Origin: Zestomonas insulae
Lineage (GTDB): Bacteria > Pseudomonadota > Gammaproteobacteria > Pseudomonadales > Pseudomonadaceae
Assembly (NCBI RefSeq): GCF_016901015.1
Contig: NZ_JAFEUP010000001.1
Coordinates: forward strand, 682,001 to 746,000
Reading direction: 5' to 3'
Length of the DNA stretch: 64,000 bases
Under the pieces are notes generated by a model. The model did not search any database, was not told the DNA's origin, and worked only from the letters and a program-made list of their open reading frames with translations. The translations under genes were made by a program, and so were the position numbers. Below are positions 56,564-64,000 of the stretch, piece after piece. Each line of letters opens with the position of its first letter. The stretch's first letter is position 1.

Positions 56564-57466
56564 TCAGTTCGGGGTGTCATAGATGCCGGTCGACAGGTAA
56601 CGGTCGCCGCGGTCGCAGATGATCGCCACGATCACCGCGTTCTCCACTTCGCGCGACAGGCGCAGCGCTGCCGCCACCGCGCCGCCCGAGGACACGCCGC
56701 AGAAGATGCCTTCCTCGCGGGCCAGACGACGCATTACGTCCTCGGCCTCGCTCTGCTGCATGTCGACGATGCGGTCGACGCGCTCGGCGTCGTAGATCTT
56801 CGGCAGGTATTCCTGCGGCCAGCGGCGGATGCCGGGAATCGACGAACCTTCCATCGGCTGCAGGCCGACGATCTCGATCGCCGGGTTCTGCTCCTTGAGG
56901 TAACGCGAGCAGCCCATGATGGTGCCGGTGGTGCCCATCGAACTGATGAAGTGGGTGACGCTGCCGCCAGTCTGCCGCCAGATTTCCGGGCCGGTGCCGT
57001 GGTAGTGAGCGAGCGGATTGTCGCCGTTGGCGAACTGGTCGAGGACTATGCCACGACCGCCGCGCTGCAGACTCTCGGCCAGGTCGCGGGCGCCTTCCAT
57101 GCCCTCTTCCTTGCTGACCAGCACCAGCTCGGCGCCGTACGCGGTCATCGCCGCCTTGCGCTCTTCGGTCATGTTGTCCGGCATGATCAGGATCATCTTG
57201 TAACCCTTGATCGCCGCCACCATCGCCAGGGCGATGCCGGTGTTGCCCGAGGTCGCCTCGATCAGCGTGTCGCCGGGCTTAACCGCACCACTCAGCTCGG
57301 CGCGGGTGATCATCGACAGCGCCGGGCGATCCTTCACCGAACCGGCCGGGTTGTTGCCCTCGAGCTTGACCAGCAGGGTGTTGCTGGTTTCTCCGGGCAG
57401 ACGCTGCAAGCGGACCAACGGGGTGTTGCCGACGCAATCGGCGATGGTGGGGTACTGCTGGGTCAT
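56564..57466 (-). CDS. cysM: Cysteine synthase B
   Basis: A 300-residue PLP-dependent O-acetylserine sulfhydrylase. The PLP lysine is Lys45 in GSVKDRPA. The substrate loop [12 protein letters not shown] and the PLP-phosphate loop [11 protein letters not shown] are present. Isozyme B can use thiosulfate as well as sulfide. It heads a cysM-rlmD pair and is separated from the TonB-receptor gene by 185 bases. Confidence 0.95.
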   Translation of the reverse strand: MTQQYPTIADCVGNTPLVRLQRLPGETSNTLLVKLEGNNPAGSVKDRPALSMITRAELSGAVKPGDTLIEATSGNTGIALAMVAAIKGYKMILIMPDNMTEERKAAMTAYGAELVLVSKEEGMEGARDLAESLQRGGRGIVLDQFANGDNPLAHYHGTGPEIWRQTGGSVTHFISSMGTTGTIMGCSRYLKEQNPAIEIVGLQPMEGSSIPGIRRWPQEYLPKIYDAERVDRIVDMQQSEAEDVMRRLAREEGIFCGVSSGGAVAAALRLSREVENAVIVAIICDRGDRYLSTGIYDTPN

Positions 57467-57599
57467 GATCTCGTTCGCAAGACAGACGACGGGGTTGCCT
57501 ATGATAGCGGCAAACCGGCAACGGCCATATCGCGAGAACGTTGCAAGCTTATGCCCGGGGCCGCGCCGCTATCCCTTTGCACCGTTTCTTTAAATGACA

Positions 57600-57627
57600 A
57601 AGCCCCGCCGGGATCGCCGGCAGGGCT
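57600..57627 (-). terminator. Probable terminator of the siderophore receptor gene
   Basis: On the minus strand GCCCTGCCGG pairs with CCGGCGGGGC with one mismatch around CGATC, then TTTG. It is 25-50 bases after the receptor stop. The T-run is short, so termination may be partial. Confidence 0.6.
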
Positions 57628-57651
57628 TGCTCTGGAGCAGCGCGGCTGCGC

Positions 57652-59994
57652 TTAGAAATGCACGCTGGTGCTGAACAGCGCAGTACGGCCGGCCGCCTGG
57701 TTGGCGAAGTGGCTGGCGTAGGCCTTGTCGTAGTAAACCTCGTCGGTGAGGTTCTGCACGTTCAGCTGCAGGTCGACGTTGTTGGTCAGCTTGTAGCTGG
57801 CCATCGCGTCGTAGCGCCAGTAGGACGGCACATACAGGGCGTTGTTGGTGTCGCCGAACACGTCGTCCACATAGAAGGCGCCGCCACCGATGGTCAGCTT
57901 CGGCATCAGCTCGTAGGTGGTCCACAGGCTGAAGCTGTTCTTCGGCGTGTTGGGCAGTTCGTTGCCCTTGGCGGGGTTGACCGTACTGGTGACCTGGCCA
58001 TTGCGGTTGCCTACGGCGCCCGGATCGACCAGCTCGCTGTCCAGGTAGCTGTAGCCGGCGAACACCTGCCACTTGTCGGTCAGCTTGCCGCTGGCGGTCA
58101 GCTCGATACCGTCGACCCGAGTCTTGCCGGCGTTCTCGTAGGTATAGTTGCTGACCAGCACGCGGGTGTTGTCCTTCTCGGTGCGGAAGATCGCCGCGGT
58201 GAGGGACAGGCGGTTGGCGAACAGGTCCCACTTGGTACCCAGCTCGTAGTTGGTGGTCTCTTCCGGCTCCAGGTCGCTGACGATGCTGGTCGGCGTGCCG
58301 ACGGAGCTCGGCAGCGGGTTGCCATCGGTGCCCTCACCGAGCATGGCGCCCGGCGGCGTCGCCGAGGTGGCGTACGAGGCGTAGACGCTGCCGTTTTCGG
58401 CTGGCTTCCACACCAGGCCAATCTGGCCGTTGACGAATTCGCTGGTGTCCGAGGTCTTGAAGGTAGTCGCCCCGGCCGCCGACTTGCTCTTCGAGTCGGT
58501 CTGGAAGTTGTCGTAGCGCAGGCCGAGGTTGAGCAGCCATTGCGGGTCCAGCTCGATGGTATCGAACGCGTAGATGGCGCGGGTGTCGCCGGTAGATTCG
58601 GTGCTCGCGTAGTTGCGCGAGATGGCGCCGGCCCACGGATCATCCGGATTGGGATTGCTTAGCGAGGTGCAGTTGTAGCCGCTCGGCGCACCAATAGTAG
58701 CCGGACGGCATTGCGTGCCCGGATCGGCAGTGGTCACCGGCGTACCCGGGGTGCTGTCGGTGTTCACCGTGTAACTGGAACGGTCCGACTCTTCGCGACT
58801 GAGCTCGATGCCGGTGGAGAAGCTGTTCTTGAAGCCGGCCAGCTGGAATTCACCGAACAAGTCGGTCTGATTGGTGGTCGTGGCGGTGTTGCCGACCCGC
58901 GTGTTGACGCGACGCCACACACTACCGTTGCGCACGTTGCCCTTACTGTCGTCCGGCTGGGTGAGGATGTAATCCTGCATGCTGTTGCCGTGGCGCAGGG
59001 TGTTCTTGATGGTCAGCGCGTCGTTGAGGTCATGCTCGATGGTGAAGGTGGCGATGTCCGCGCGGGTCTTGCGGAAGTCGCGATTGGTCAGACCATAGAA
59101 GTTGCTGCTGTCGCCGCCATCGGTCGGTTTGTCGGGGTTGGCCGCGGTGTGCGTGGTGCCCACGGAATAGCCGTACGGAATGCCGGAGTCCGGCAGGTCG
59201 TTGCTTTCCATGTGGTAGAAATCGAGGTTGACGCGGGTCGGCGTGCCCAGGCCGAAGGCCAGCGACGGCGCGATGCCCCAGCGGTCGTAGTTGATCGCGT
59301 CACGCCCGGCCACGTTGCTCTCGTGGCTCATCAGGTTGAGGCGGCCGGCCGCGGTGTCGGTGAACTGGTAGTTGCCATCCAGGGTGTAGCGCTGGGTCTG
59401 GTCGGAGCCCCAGGTGAAGCCGCCGTCGAAGGAATTGCCGAGGTGGGCTTTCTTGGTGACCAGGTTGAGGCTGCCGCCGGCCGAGCCGCGACCACCGAAC
59501 GACGAGTTCGGGCCCTTGCTGACTTCGATGGATTCGATGTCGAAGATTTCGCGGGTCTGCGCGCCGGTGTCGCGCACGCCGTCGAGGTAGGTGTCGCTCT
59601 GCGCGTCGAAACCACGGATGAACGGACGATCGCCTTGCGGGTTGCCGCCTTCACCGGCGCCCATGGTGATGCCTGGCACAGTGCGCAGGGCGTCCTGCAG
59701 GGACAGCGCCGCGGTGTCCTTGATCACCTGCTGCGGCACCACGGTCACCGCGCGCGGCGTATCGACCAGCGGCGCGGTGTACTTCTGCGACTGGGCTTTC
59801 TCGACCTGATAGCTGGTCTCATCCGCCTTCTCGCCCACCACGCTGGTGGCATCCAGCGACACCACGCTCTTCCCGTTCTTCTCCGGTTCGGCGGCGTGCA
59901 GCACCGGCGAAGCCGACAGAGCCGAGATGGCCACCCCAATGGCCGAAGCCAACAAACGCTGATTGGAACCCGCAAATTCTGGCTGACGCGACAC
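57652..59994 (-). CDS. piuA: TonB-dependent catecholate siderophore receptor (PiuA/Fiu type)
   Basis: A 780-residue outer-membrane receptor. The signal peptide ends HAA (about residue 35). A plug domain follows (about 65-190) with DTPRAVTVVPQQVI and RPFIRGFDAQSDTYLDGVRD, then a 22-strand barrel ending in Phe. The closest family I recognise is Fiu/PiuA (monomeric catechol and dihydroxybenzoate iron complexes), not PirA. Its divergent partner piuC and the Sel1 gene match the PAO1 piuA-piuC-PA4516 set, yet here it sits at the pirA locus beside pirRS. A Fur-box-like pair lies in the divergent promoter (60039-60119). The symbol is inferred from family and context. Confidence 0.85.
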   Translation of the reverse strand: MSRQPEFAGSNQRLLASAIGVAISALSASPVLHAAEPEKNGKSVVSLDATSVVGEKADETSYQVEKAQSQKYTAPLVDTPRAVTVVPQQVIKDTAALSLQDALRTVPGITMGAGEGGNPQGDRPFIRGFDAQSDTYLDGVRDTGAQTREIFDIESIEVSKGPNSSFGGRGSAGGSLNLVTKKAHLGNSFDGGFTWGSDQTQRYTLDGNYQFTDTAAGRLNLMSHESNVAGRDAINYDRWGIAPSLAFGLGTPTRVNLDFYHMESNDLPDSGIPYGYSVGTTHTAANPDKPTDGGDSSNFYGLTNRDFRKTRADIATFTIEHDLNDALTIKNTLRHGNSMQDYILTQPDDSKGNVRNGSVWRRVNTRVGNTATTTNQTDLFGEFQLAGFKNSFSTGIELSREESDRSSYTVNTDSTPGTPVTTADPGTQCRPATIGAPSGYNCTSLSNPNPDDPWAGAISRNYASTESTGDTRAIYAFDTIELDPQWLLNLGLRYDNFQTDSKSKSAAGATTFKTSDTSEFVNGQIGLVWKPAENGSVYASYATSATPPGAMLGEGTDGNPLPSSVGTPTSIVSDLEPEETTNYELGTKWDLFANRLSLTAAIFRTEKDNTRVLVSNYTYENAGKTRVDGIELTASGKLTDKWQVFAGYSYLDSELVDPGAVGNRNGQVTSTVNPAKGNELPNTPKNSFSLWTTYELMPKLTIGGGAFYVDDVFGDTNNALYVPSYWRYDAMASYKLTNNVDLQLNVQNLTDEVYYDKAYASHFANQAAGRTALFSTSVHF

Positions 59995-60038
59995 CTTGCT
60001 TCCCTCCCCACAGGGTTTCAGAGGCCGCGGAATTTAAT

Positions 60039-60053
60039 TGATAAAAATTCGCA
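60039..60053. promoter_or_regulatory. Candidate Fur-binding site (receptor side)
   Basis: TGATAAA-A-ATTCGCA compares with the 7-1-7 Fur core TGATAAT-n-ATTATCA at 11 of 14 positions. It lies 45-59 bases upstream of the piuA-like start codon. Confidence 0.5.
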
Positions 60054-60100
60054 TTCAGATTTCTTTTACAATATTTACAAACTGTAACGACCCCGGCCTG

Positions 60101-60119
60101 AATGAAAATAAATACTATT
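60101..60119. promoter_or_regulatory. Candidate Fur box (piuC side)
   Basis: AATGAAAATAAATACTATT agrees with the palindromic Fur pattern AATGATAATAATTATCATT at 15 of 19 positions. It lies 31-49 bases before the piuC ATG and its left half is nearly identical to the site upstream of pirR (63745-63763). Iron repression of both divergent genes is expected. Confidence 0.6.
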
Positions 60120-60149
60120 CACGCCTCTCGGAATTGACGGGTATTGCCC

Positions 60150-60830
60150 ATGCTTCTGCACATCCAGGACCTCTTCAGCGCGGACGAGGTCAGCCGTATT
60201 CGCGAGGCCCTGGAACAGGCCGAATGGGCGGACGGCAAGCTCACCGCGGGTTATCAGTCGGCGAAGAGCAAGCACAACCAGCAACTCGAGGAAGGCCACC
60301 CGCTGGCCAAGGAAATCGGCGGCGCGCTGCTGCAGCGCCTATGGCGCCACCCGCAGTTCATCTCCGCTGCCCTGCCGCTCAAGGTCTACCCGCCGCTATT
60401 TAACCGCTACAGCGATGGCGGTGCCTTTGGCTACCACATCGACAACGCTATTCGCCCAATCAAGGGCAGCCCGGAACAGGTCCGCACCGACATCTCCGCC
60501 ACCCTGTTCCTCAGCGACCCGGACAGCTACGACGGCGGCGAACTGGTGATTCAGGACACCTTCGGTACCCACCGGGTGAAACTGCCCGCCGGCGAACTGG
60601 TGATCTACCCGGCGAGCAGCCTGCACCGGGTCGAGCCGGTCACCCGCGGTGTGCGCCTGGCCTCGTTCTTCTGGATCCAGAGCATGGTCCGCGAAGACAG
60701 TCAGCGCGCCCTGCTGTTCGAGATGGACCAGGCCATCCAGAGCCTGACTCGCGATGTCCCCGAGCATCCGGCGCTGCTGCAGCTGACCGGCAGCTACCAC
60801 AACCTGCTGCGCCGCTGGGCGGATACCTGA
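60150..60830 (+). CDS. piuC: PKHD-type Fe(II)/2-oxoglutarate hydroxylase PiuC
   Basis: A 226-residue dioxygenase of the PiuC/YbiX family. The iron triad is His96 and Asp98 (GYHIDNA) and His159 (SSLHRVEP); Arg169 binds 2-oxoglutarate. Family members are almost always encoded next to a TonB catecholate receptor and help use the imported iron, but their substrate is unsettled. I start it at ATG 60150; a TTG two codons earlier is possible. No strong ribosome site is visible. It is divergent from the receptor gene and 2 bp ahead of a Sel1-repeat gene. Confidence 0.92.
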   Translation: MLLHIQDLFSADEVSRIREALEQAEWADGKLTAGYQSAKSKHNQQLEEGHPLAKEIGGALLQRLWRHPQFISAALPLKVYPPLFNRYSDGGAFGYHIDNAIRPIKGSPEQVRTDISATLFLSDPDSYDGGELVIQDTFGTHRVKLPAGELVIYPASSLHRVEPVTRGVRLASFFWIQSMVREDSQRALLFEMDQAIQSLTRDVPEHPALLQLTGSYHNLLRRWADT

Positions 60831-60832
60831 GC

Positions 60833-61621
60833 ATGACGACCCTGCGCAAACGCGACGAAATCCTCACCGCCGACGAACTGCGCCAGCGCCTGGCCGACGA
60901 CCCGCGCCAGGCGGCGCGGGTCATCGTCAGCGCCGCCGGCGAAGGATTGCCGGAGGCGCAGCTTCTGCTCGGCCAGATTCTCCTGGACGGCCGCGGCATC
61001 GAGCGCGACCCGTCCCTCGCGCGCCGCTGGTTCGGCATCGCCGCGGCCAGTGGCGACGCCATGGCCTGCAACATGCTCGGCCGCTGCCTGGAGCATGGCT
61101 GGGGCGGCGCGGTCGACTCGCCTGCGGCGGCGCAGCAGTACCGCCGCGCCGCCGCGGCCGGGCTGGACTGGGCGATGTACAACCTGGCCGGCCTGCTGGC
61201 CCGCGGGCATGGCGTGGAAGAGGATCAGCAGGCGGCCTTCGCCTGGTACCTCCGGGCCGCCGAGCTTGGGCATGCCAAGGCGATGAACCTGGTCGGCCGC
61301 TATTACGAGGAAGGCCTCGCCGTCGAGCGTGACGCCCGCGTCGCCGTGGACTGGTACCGGCGCTCGGCCGAGGCCGGTGATTTTCGCGGCCAGTTCAGCT
61401 ATGCCTCGGTGCTGGCGCAGCAGGGCCAGGTCGCGGAAGCGGTGACCTGGCTGGAACAGGCCCTGGCCGGCGGCAACCTCAACTTCCTGCGCGTCTGTCG
61501 CAGTGGCCTGCTCGCCGCGCCGCAGGCGGAGATTCGTGCGCTCGCCCCAGCCTACTACGCGCGTGCCGCCGAGCTCGGCGATGACACGGACCGCCTCGCC
61601 CAGTCCGAGCTGCTGCGCTAG
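60833..61621 (+). CDS. Sel1-repeat (TPR-like) protein
   Basis: A 262-residue cytoplasmic protein with no signal peptide. It is made of about five Sel1 repeats; repeated signatures include AQLLLGQILLDGRGIERDPSLARRW, MACNMLGRCLEHGWG, AMYNLAGLLARGHGV and AMNLVGRYYEEGLAV. It is a protein-interaction scaffold. The start is 2 bp after the piuC stop, and the same neighbour follows piuC in P. aeruginosa, so it probably works with the hydroxylase. Its 3' end overlaps the convergent pirS-like gene by 4 bp. Confidence 0.9.
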   Translation: MTTLRKRDEILTADELRQRLADDPRQAARVIVSAAGEGLPEAQLLLGQILLDGRGIERDPSLARRWFGIAAASGDAMACNMLGRCLEHGWGGAVDSPAAAQQYRRAAAAGLDWAMYNLAGLLARGHGVEEDQQAAFAWYLRAAELGHAKAMNLVGRYYEEGLAVERDARVAVDWYRRSAEAGDFRGQFSYASVLAQQGQVAEAVTWLEQALAGGNLNFLRVCRSGLLAAPQAEIRALAPAYYARAAELGDDTDRLAQSELLR

Positions 61622-63018
61622 AGCAGTGGCGCCCGAGCCACGCCGTTCTCGACCGGCGGGCCGACATCGGCCGGTGCATCCGCCGCCGGCAGGCAGATGT
61701 GGATGCACAAACCCGGTTCCAAGCGCTCGGCCCACACCTTGCCGCCCTGCAGGGCGATGGCATTGCGGGCGATGCTCATCCCCAGACCGAAACCGCCGTC
61801 GCCGGGCCGCGCGCTGTCGAGGCGCACGAAGGGTTCGAAGATGCGCTCCAGATGCGCCTCCGGCACACCCGGGCCCTGATCCTGCAGGCGCAGGTGCCAC
61901 ATGTCGCCCTCGCGCTGCCCGTCCAGACGCAACACGCCGTCGGCCGGCGAGTGGCGGATGGCGTTGCGCAGCAGGTTCTCCAACGCCTGCGCCAAGCTAT
62001 TGAGGTTGACGCGCAGCAGGCAGCGCTCATCCAGGCTGCATTGCAATTGCGCCGCCGGCCAGGCGGTTTCGAAGCAGGCATCGTCGGCGAGCATGTCCCA
62101 CAGCCGCACCAGGGCGACGGTCTCGGCCGGCAAATGCGGGCGCTCGGCGTCCATCCAGGCCAGCTCGAGGGTATTGGCGACCAGCCGCTGCATGATCTCC
62201 ACCTCGCGCTGCAGGCGCTGACGCAGCGCCGCCACATCGCCCTCGCGCTCATAGGCGACCTGCAGGCGACTCAACGGGGTGCGCAGCTCATGGGACAGGT
62301 CGCTGAGCAAGCGACGCTGATAGCGCACAGTGCCCTGCAGGCGATCGGCCATGTGATCGAAGGCGCGGCCGAGCTCGCCCAGTTCGTCCTTGCGCAGGGT
62401 AATCGGTTCGCCGACCCGCGCCGACAGGTCGTCGCGGCTCAGCGCGTTGGCCTGCTCGCGCAGGCCGCGCAACGGCACGATGAACAGCCAGTACAGGCCG
62501 ACGCACAGCAGCAGCGCGAGCAGCCCCGGGACCAGCTTCTGGAACACGAAGAACAGCAGCGGGCGCGGCCCCCACGGACTGAAGCGCGGCGGCAGTTCCA
62601 TCACCAGACGCCCGGACTGATCGGCGAAGGGGATGCTGAGCACCCGCGGCGAGGGCGTTTCGCGGCCCATCGACCAGTCGAGCTGGCGCACGAAACCGAG
62701 GCGCTCGCGTTCGCGCGGGGCCAACTCGGTGTTGCCCAGCGAATGCAGCTCGTCGTCCACCGCCACCGCCCACACCTGCTCCTGCTCGCGCAGTTGCAGC
62801 AGATAACGCTCCAGACCGTCCGCGCCCTCCTCGCGCCACGCCGCATGCGCCTGCGCCGCATAACCGCGCAGGACATCGCGGGCCGACTCGGACAGGTGCG
62901 AGGTCTGCTCGCCGATCAGCCGGCCCCAGGCCAGGCTGAGGGTGATCACCAGCAGGCAGAAGCCGACCAGCAGCACCGCCAGCTTCCAGAACAACGAATG
63001 CCGCCCGGGCAGCCTCAT
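61618..63018 (-). CDS. pirS: Sensor histidine kinase PirS-like
   Basis: A 466-residue transmembrane kinase. Helices lie at about 12-31 and 158-181, with a periplasmic sensor domain of ~125 residues between them. A HAMP segment follows (about 180-235), then the dimerisation helix with His243 (DLSHELRTPLSRL) and the ATPase domain (LLRNAIRHS, QDQGPGVP, GFGLGMSIARN). Its ATG overlaps the pirR stop (ATGA), so it is coupled to the regulator. By position next to gacS it corresponds to PirS of P. aeruginosa, which induces a siderophore receptor; the ligand is probably an iron-catecholate signal, by inference. Confidence 0.88.
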   Translation of the reverse strand: MRLPGRHSLFWKLAVLLVGFCLLVITLSLAWGRLIGEQTSHLSESARDVLRGYAAQAHAAWREEGADGLERYLLQLREQEQVWAVAVDDELHSLGNTELAPRERERLGFVRQLDWSMGRETPSPRVLSIPFADQSGRLVMELPPRFSPWGPRPLLFFVFQKLVPGLLALLLCVGLYWLFIVPLRGLREQANALSRDDLSARVGEPITLRKDELGELGRAFDHMADRLQGTVRYQRRLLSDLSHELRTPLSRLQVAYEREGDVAALRQRLQREVEIMQRLVANTLELAWMDAERPHLPAETVALVRLWDMLADDACFETAWPAAQLQCSLDERCLLRVNLNSLAQALENLLRNAIRHSPADGVLRLDGQREGDMWHLRLQDQGPGVPEAHLERIFEPFVRLDSARPGDGGFGLGMSIARNAIALQGGKVWAERLEPGLCIHICLPAADAPADVGPPVENGVARAPLL

Positions 63019-63728
63019 GGGGCCATCCGCGTCAGCATGTAGCCCTTGCCCCACACCGTCTCCACCCGTCCGGCGCTGTAGCCGATGGTCTGCAATTTGC
63101 GGCGGATATGGCTGACGTGCATGTCCAGGCTGCGGTCGTGCAGCGCGAACGGCCGATGCAGCACCTGCTGATAAAGGAAGGCCTTGCTCAGCACCTCCTC
63201 GGCATGCCGTGCGAGGAAGGTCAGCAGGCGGTACTCGCTGGGCGTGAGCGCCGCCCACTGGCCATCCAGACGCACGTCGGAGCGGCCTTCATCGAAGTGC
63301 AGCTGCGGATCGAGCTGCGTGGTCGGCGGCGATTCCTTGCGCTCGTAGGCGACGCGGCGCAGCACCGCGTCAATACGCACCGCCATCTCGCCCATGCTGA
63401 ACGGCTTCGGCAGGTAGTCGTCGGCGCCCTGGCTGAAGCCGAGGATGCGGTCCTGCTCGGCACCCAGTGCCGACATCAGGATCACCGGCACCTTGCACTG
63501 CTTGCGCAGCGTGCCCAGCACGTCGAGGCCGTTGCTGCCGGGCAGCAGGATGTCCATGAGGATCAGGTCGAAATCCTGCTGGCTGGCCAGATCGAGCACT
63601 TCGTCGCCGGAGTGCCGCAGCGTTACGTCGAAGCCACGCTGGCACAGATGCTCATGCAGGTGGGCGGCGAGCAACGGGTCGTCCTCGACGGCGAGAATCC
63701 GCGCCGTGGGGCGGCAATGGGCTTGCAT
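63015..63728 (-). CDS. pirR: OmpR-family response regulator PirR-like
   Basis: A 237-residue response regulator. The receiver has the phosphorylated Asp59 (LILMDILLPG) and Lys108 (YLPKPFSM), with the acidic pair in AVEDDP. The DNA-binding winged helix lies at about 145-235 (LDGQWAALTPSEYRLLTFLARHAEEVLS). It pairs with the kinase encoded downstream and is expected to activate the nearby siderophore receptor gene in response to its substrate. A Fur-box-like sequence 17-35 bases upstream of the ATG suggests the pair is itself iron-repressed. It is divergent from gacS. Confidence 0.9.
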   Translation of the reverse strand: MQAHCRPTARILAVEDDPLLAAHLHEHLCQRGFDVTLRHSGDEVLDLASQQDFDLILMDILLPGSNGLDVLGTLRKQCKVPVILMSALGAEQDRILGFSQGADDYLPKPFSMGEMAVRIDAVLRRVAYERKESPPTTQLDPQLHFDEGRSDVRLDGQWAALTPSEYRLLTFLARHAEEVLSKAFLYQQVLHRPFALHDRSLDMHVSHIRRKLQTIGYSAGRVETVWGKGYMLTRMAP

Positions 63729-63744
63729 AGGCGATAACCACGCG

Positions 63745-63763
63745 AATGAGAATAAATCTGCTT
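63745..63763. promoter_or_regulatory. Candidate Fur box upstream of pirRS
   Basis: AATGAGAATAAATCTGCTT matches the Fur pattern AATGATAATAATTATCATT at 14 of 19 positions. It shares 12 of its first 13 bases with the site at 60101-60119. It lies in the 115-base gap between the divergent pirR and gacS starts, close to pirR. Confidence 0.55.
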
Positions 63764-63843
63764 TGCGTATTCTGACAAAAGCACAGGCAGATTCCCATCC
63801 GACGAATCGCTACACTGCCGAAAAACCATAAGGAAGCGCTGGC

Positions 63844-64000
63844 GTGTTCAAGGATCTGGGCCTCAAGGGCCGCGTACTGCTGCTCAGCCTGCTGCCCACC
63901 AGCCTGATGGCGTTGGGCCTGGGCAGCTACTTCACCTGGATTCAGCTGGAAGAGCTGGAAGGCCAGTTGCTGCAACGCGGCCGCATGATCGCCGAACACC
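63844..64000 (+). CDS. gacS: Global regulatory sensor kinase GacS, N-terminal part (runs off window)
   Basis: The first 52 codons of GacS. The start is a GTG at 63844 with AAGGA upstream, the usual gacS start in pseudomonads. The translation opens MFKDLGLKGRVLLLSLLP (GTG read as Met) and continues through a first transmembrane helix (about 10-32) into LEELEGQLLQRGRMIAEH, matching GacS. The full protein (about 900 residues) is a hybrid kinase that activates GacA and thereby the Rsm small RNAs. Only the beginning is visible, so integrity cannot be judged. It is divergent from pirR. Confidence 0.93.
   Translation, partial: MFKDLGLKGRVLLLSLLPTSLMALGLGSYFTWIQLEELEGQLLQRGRMIAEH

Overview
The window is a contiguous stretch of a high-GC pseudomonad chromosome. 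The gene order matches the Pseudomonas aeruginosa lineage (compared from memory with strain PAO1): bcp-gcvR-dapA-bamC, perM-like-tusA-like-bepA-nadA, yebC-ruvCAB-ybgC-tolQRAB-pal-cpoB, aspS-dps-slyX-oprD-proS, arsC-wrbA-hda-purMN, mazG-relA-rlmD-cysM and finally pirRS-gacS. The species cannot be fixed from sequence reading alone. I see no insertion sequence, prophage, integrase, CRISPR array or rRNA. Two tRNA genes are present (Ser-CGA and Lys-UUU).

Layout. 1-5035: the end of a hybrid sensor kinase, a membrane diguanylate cyclase, and a MerR regulator divergent from a translationally coupled pair (epoxide-hydrolase-like protein and ferritin-like 'metal-dependent hydrolase'). 5047-7128: a REP-like palindrome, rmuC, and a 516-base non-coding region with DnaA-box-like sites and an AT-rich stretch. 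7129-12368: a 43-residue putative lipoprotein, a thioesterase reading straight into an ABC ATPase, and a LysR/CoA-transferase/thiolase cluster for dehydrocarnitine or acetoacetate use. 12434-23289: tRNA-Ser, a long-form purC, bamC, dapA, gcvR, bcp, transport and sulfur-carrier genes, bepA, nadA, tRNA-Lys, queC, cpoB and pal. 23345-32582: the Tol system, Holliday-junction proteins, a YebC regulator, aspS and a zinc-ribbon protein. 32886-39789: dps, a second diguanylate cyclase, a membrane cold-shock-domain protein, slyX, a HIT protein, an OprD-family porin and proS. 39803-57466: conserved housekeeping genes, including a PilZ protein, hda, purMN, mazG, relA, rlmD and cysM. 57652-64000: a catecholate-siderophore receptor (PiuA/Fiu type), PiuC dioxygenase, a Sel1 protein, the PirRS two-component pair and the start of gacS.

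How the genes work together. Tol-Pal, BamC and BepA serve the outer membrane. RuvABC, RmuC and Hda act on DNA. PurC, PurM, PurN, NadA, QueC, DapA and CysM are biosynthetic. Two diguanylate cyclases and a PilZ protein touch c-di-GMP signalling. The last 7 kb is an iron-acquisition unit with Fur-box-like sites at both of its divergent promoters.

Most of the window is ordinary core chromosome. The points most worth checking are: the dyad in the promoter spacer and the 18-codon leader peptide upstream of the hydrolase pair; the in-frame thioesterase-ABC ATPase; the DnaA-box/AT-rich intergenic region; the unusual purC; the missing queE; and the PiuA-PiuC-Sel1 module sitting where PAO1 carries pirA.
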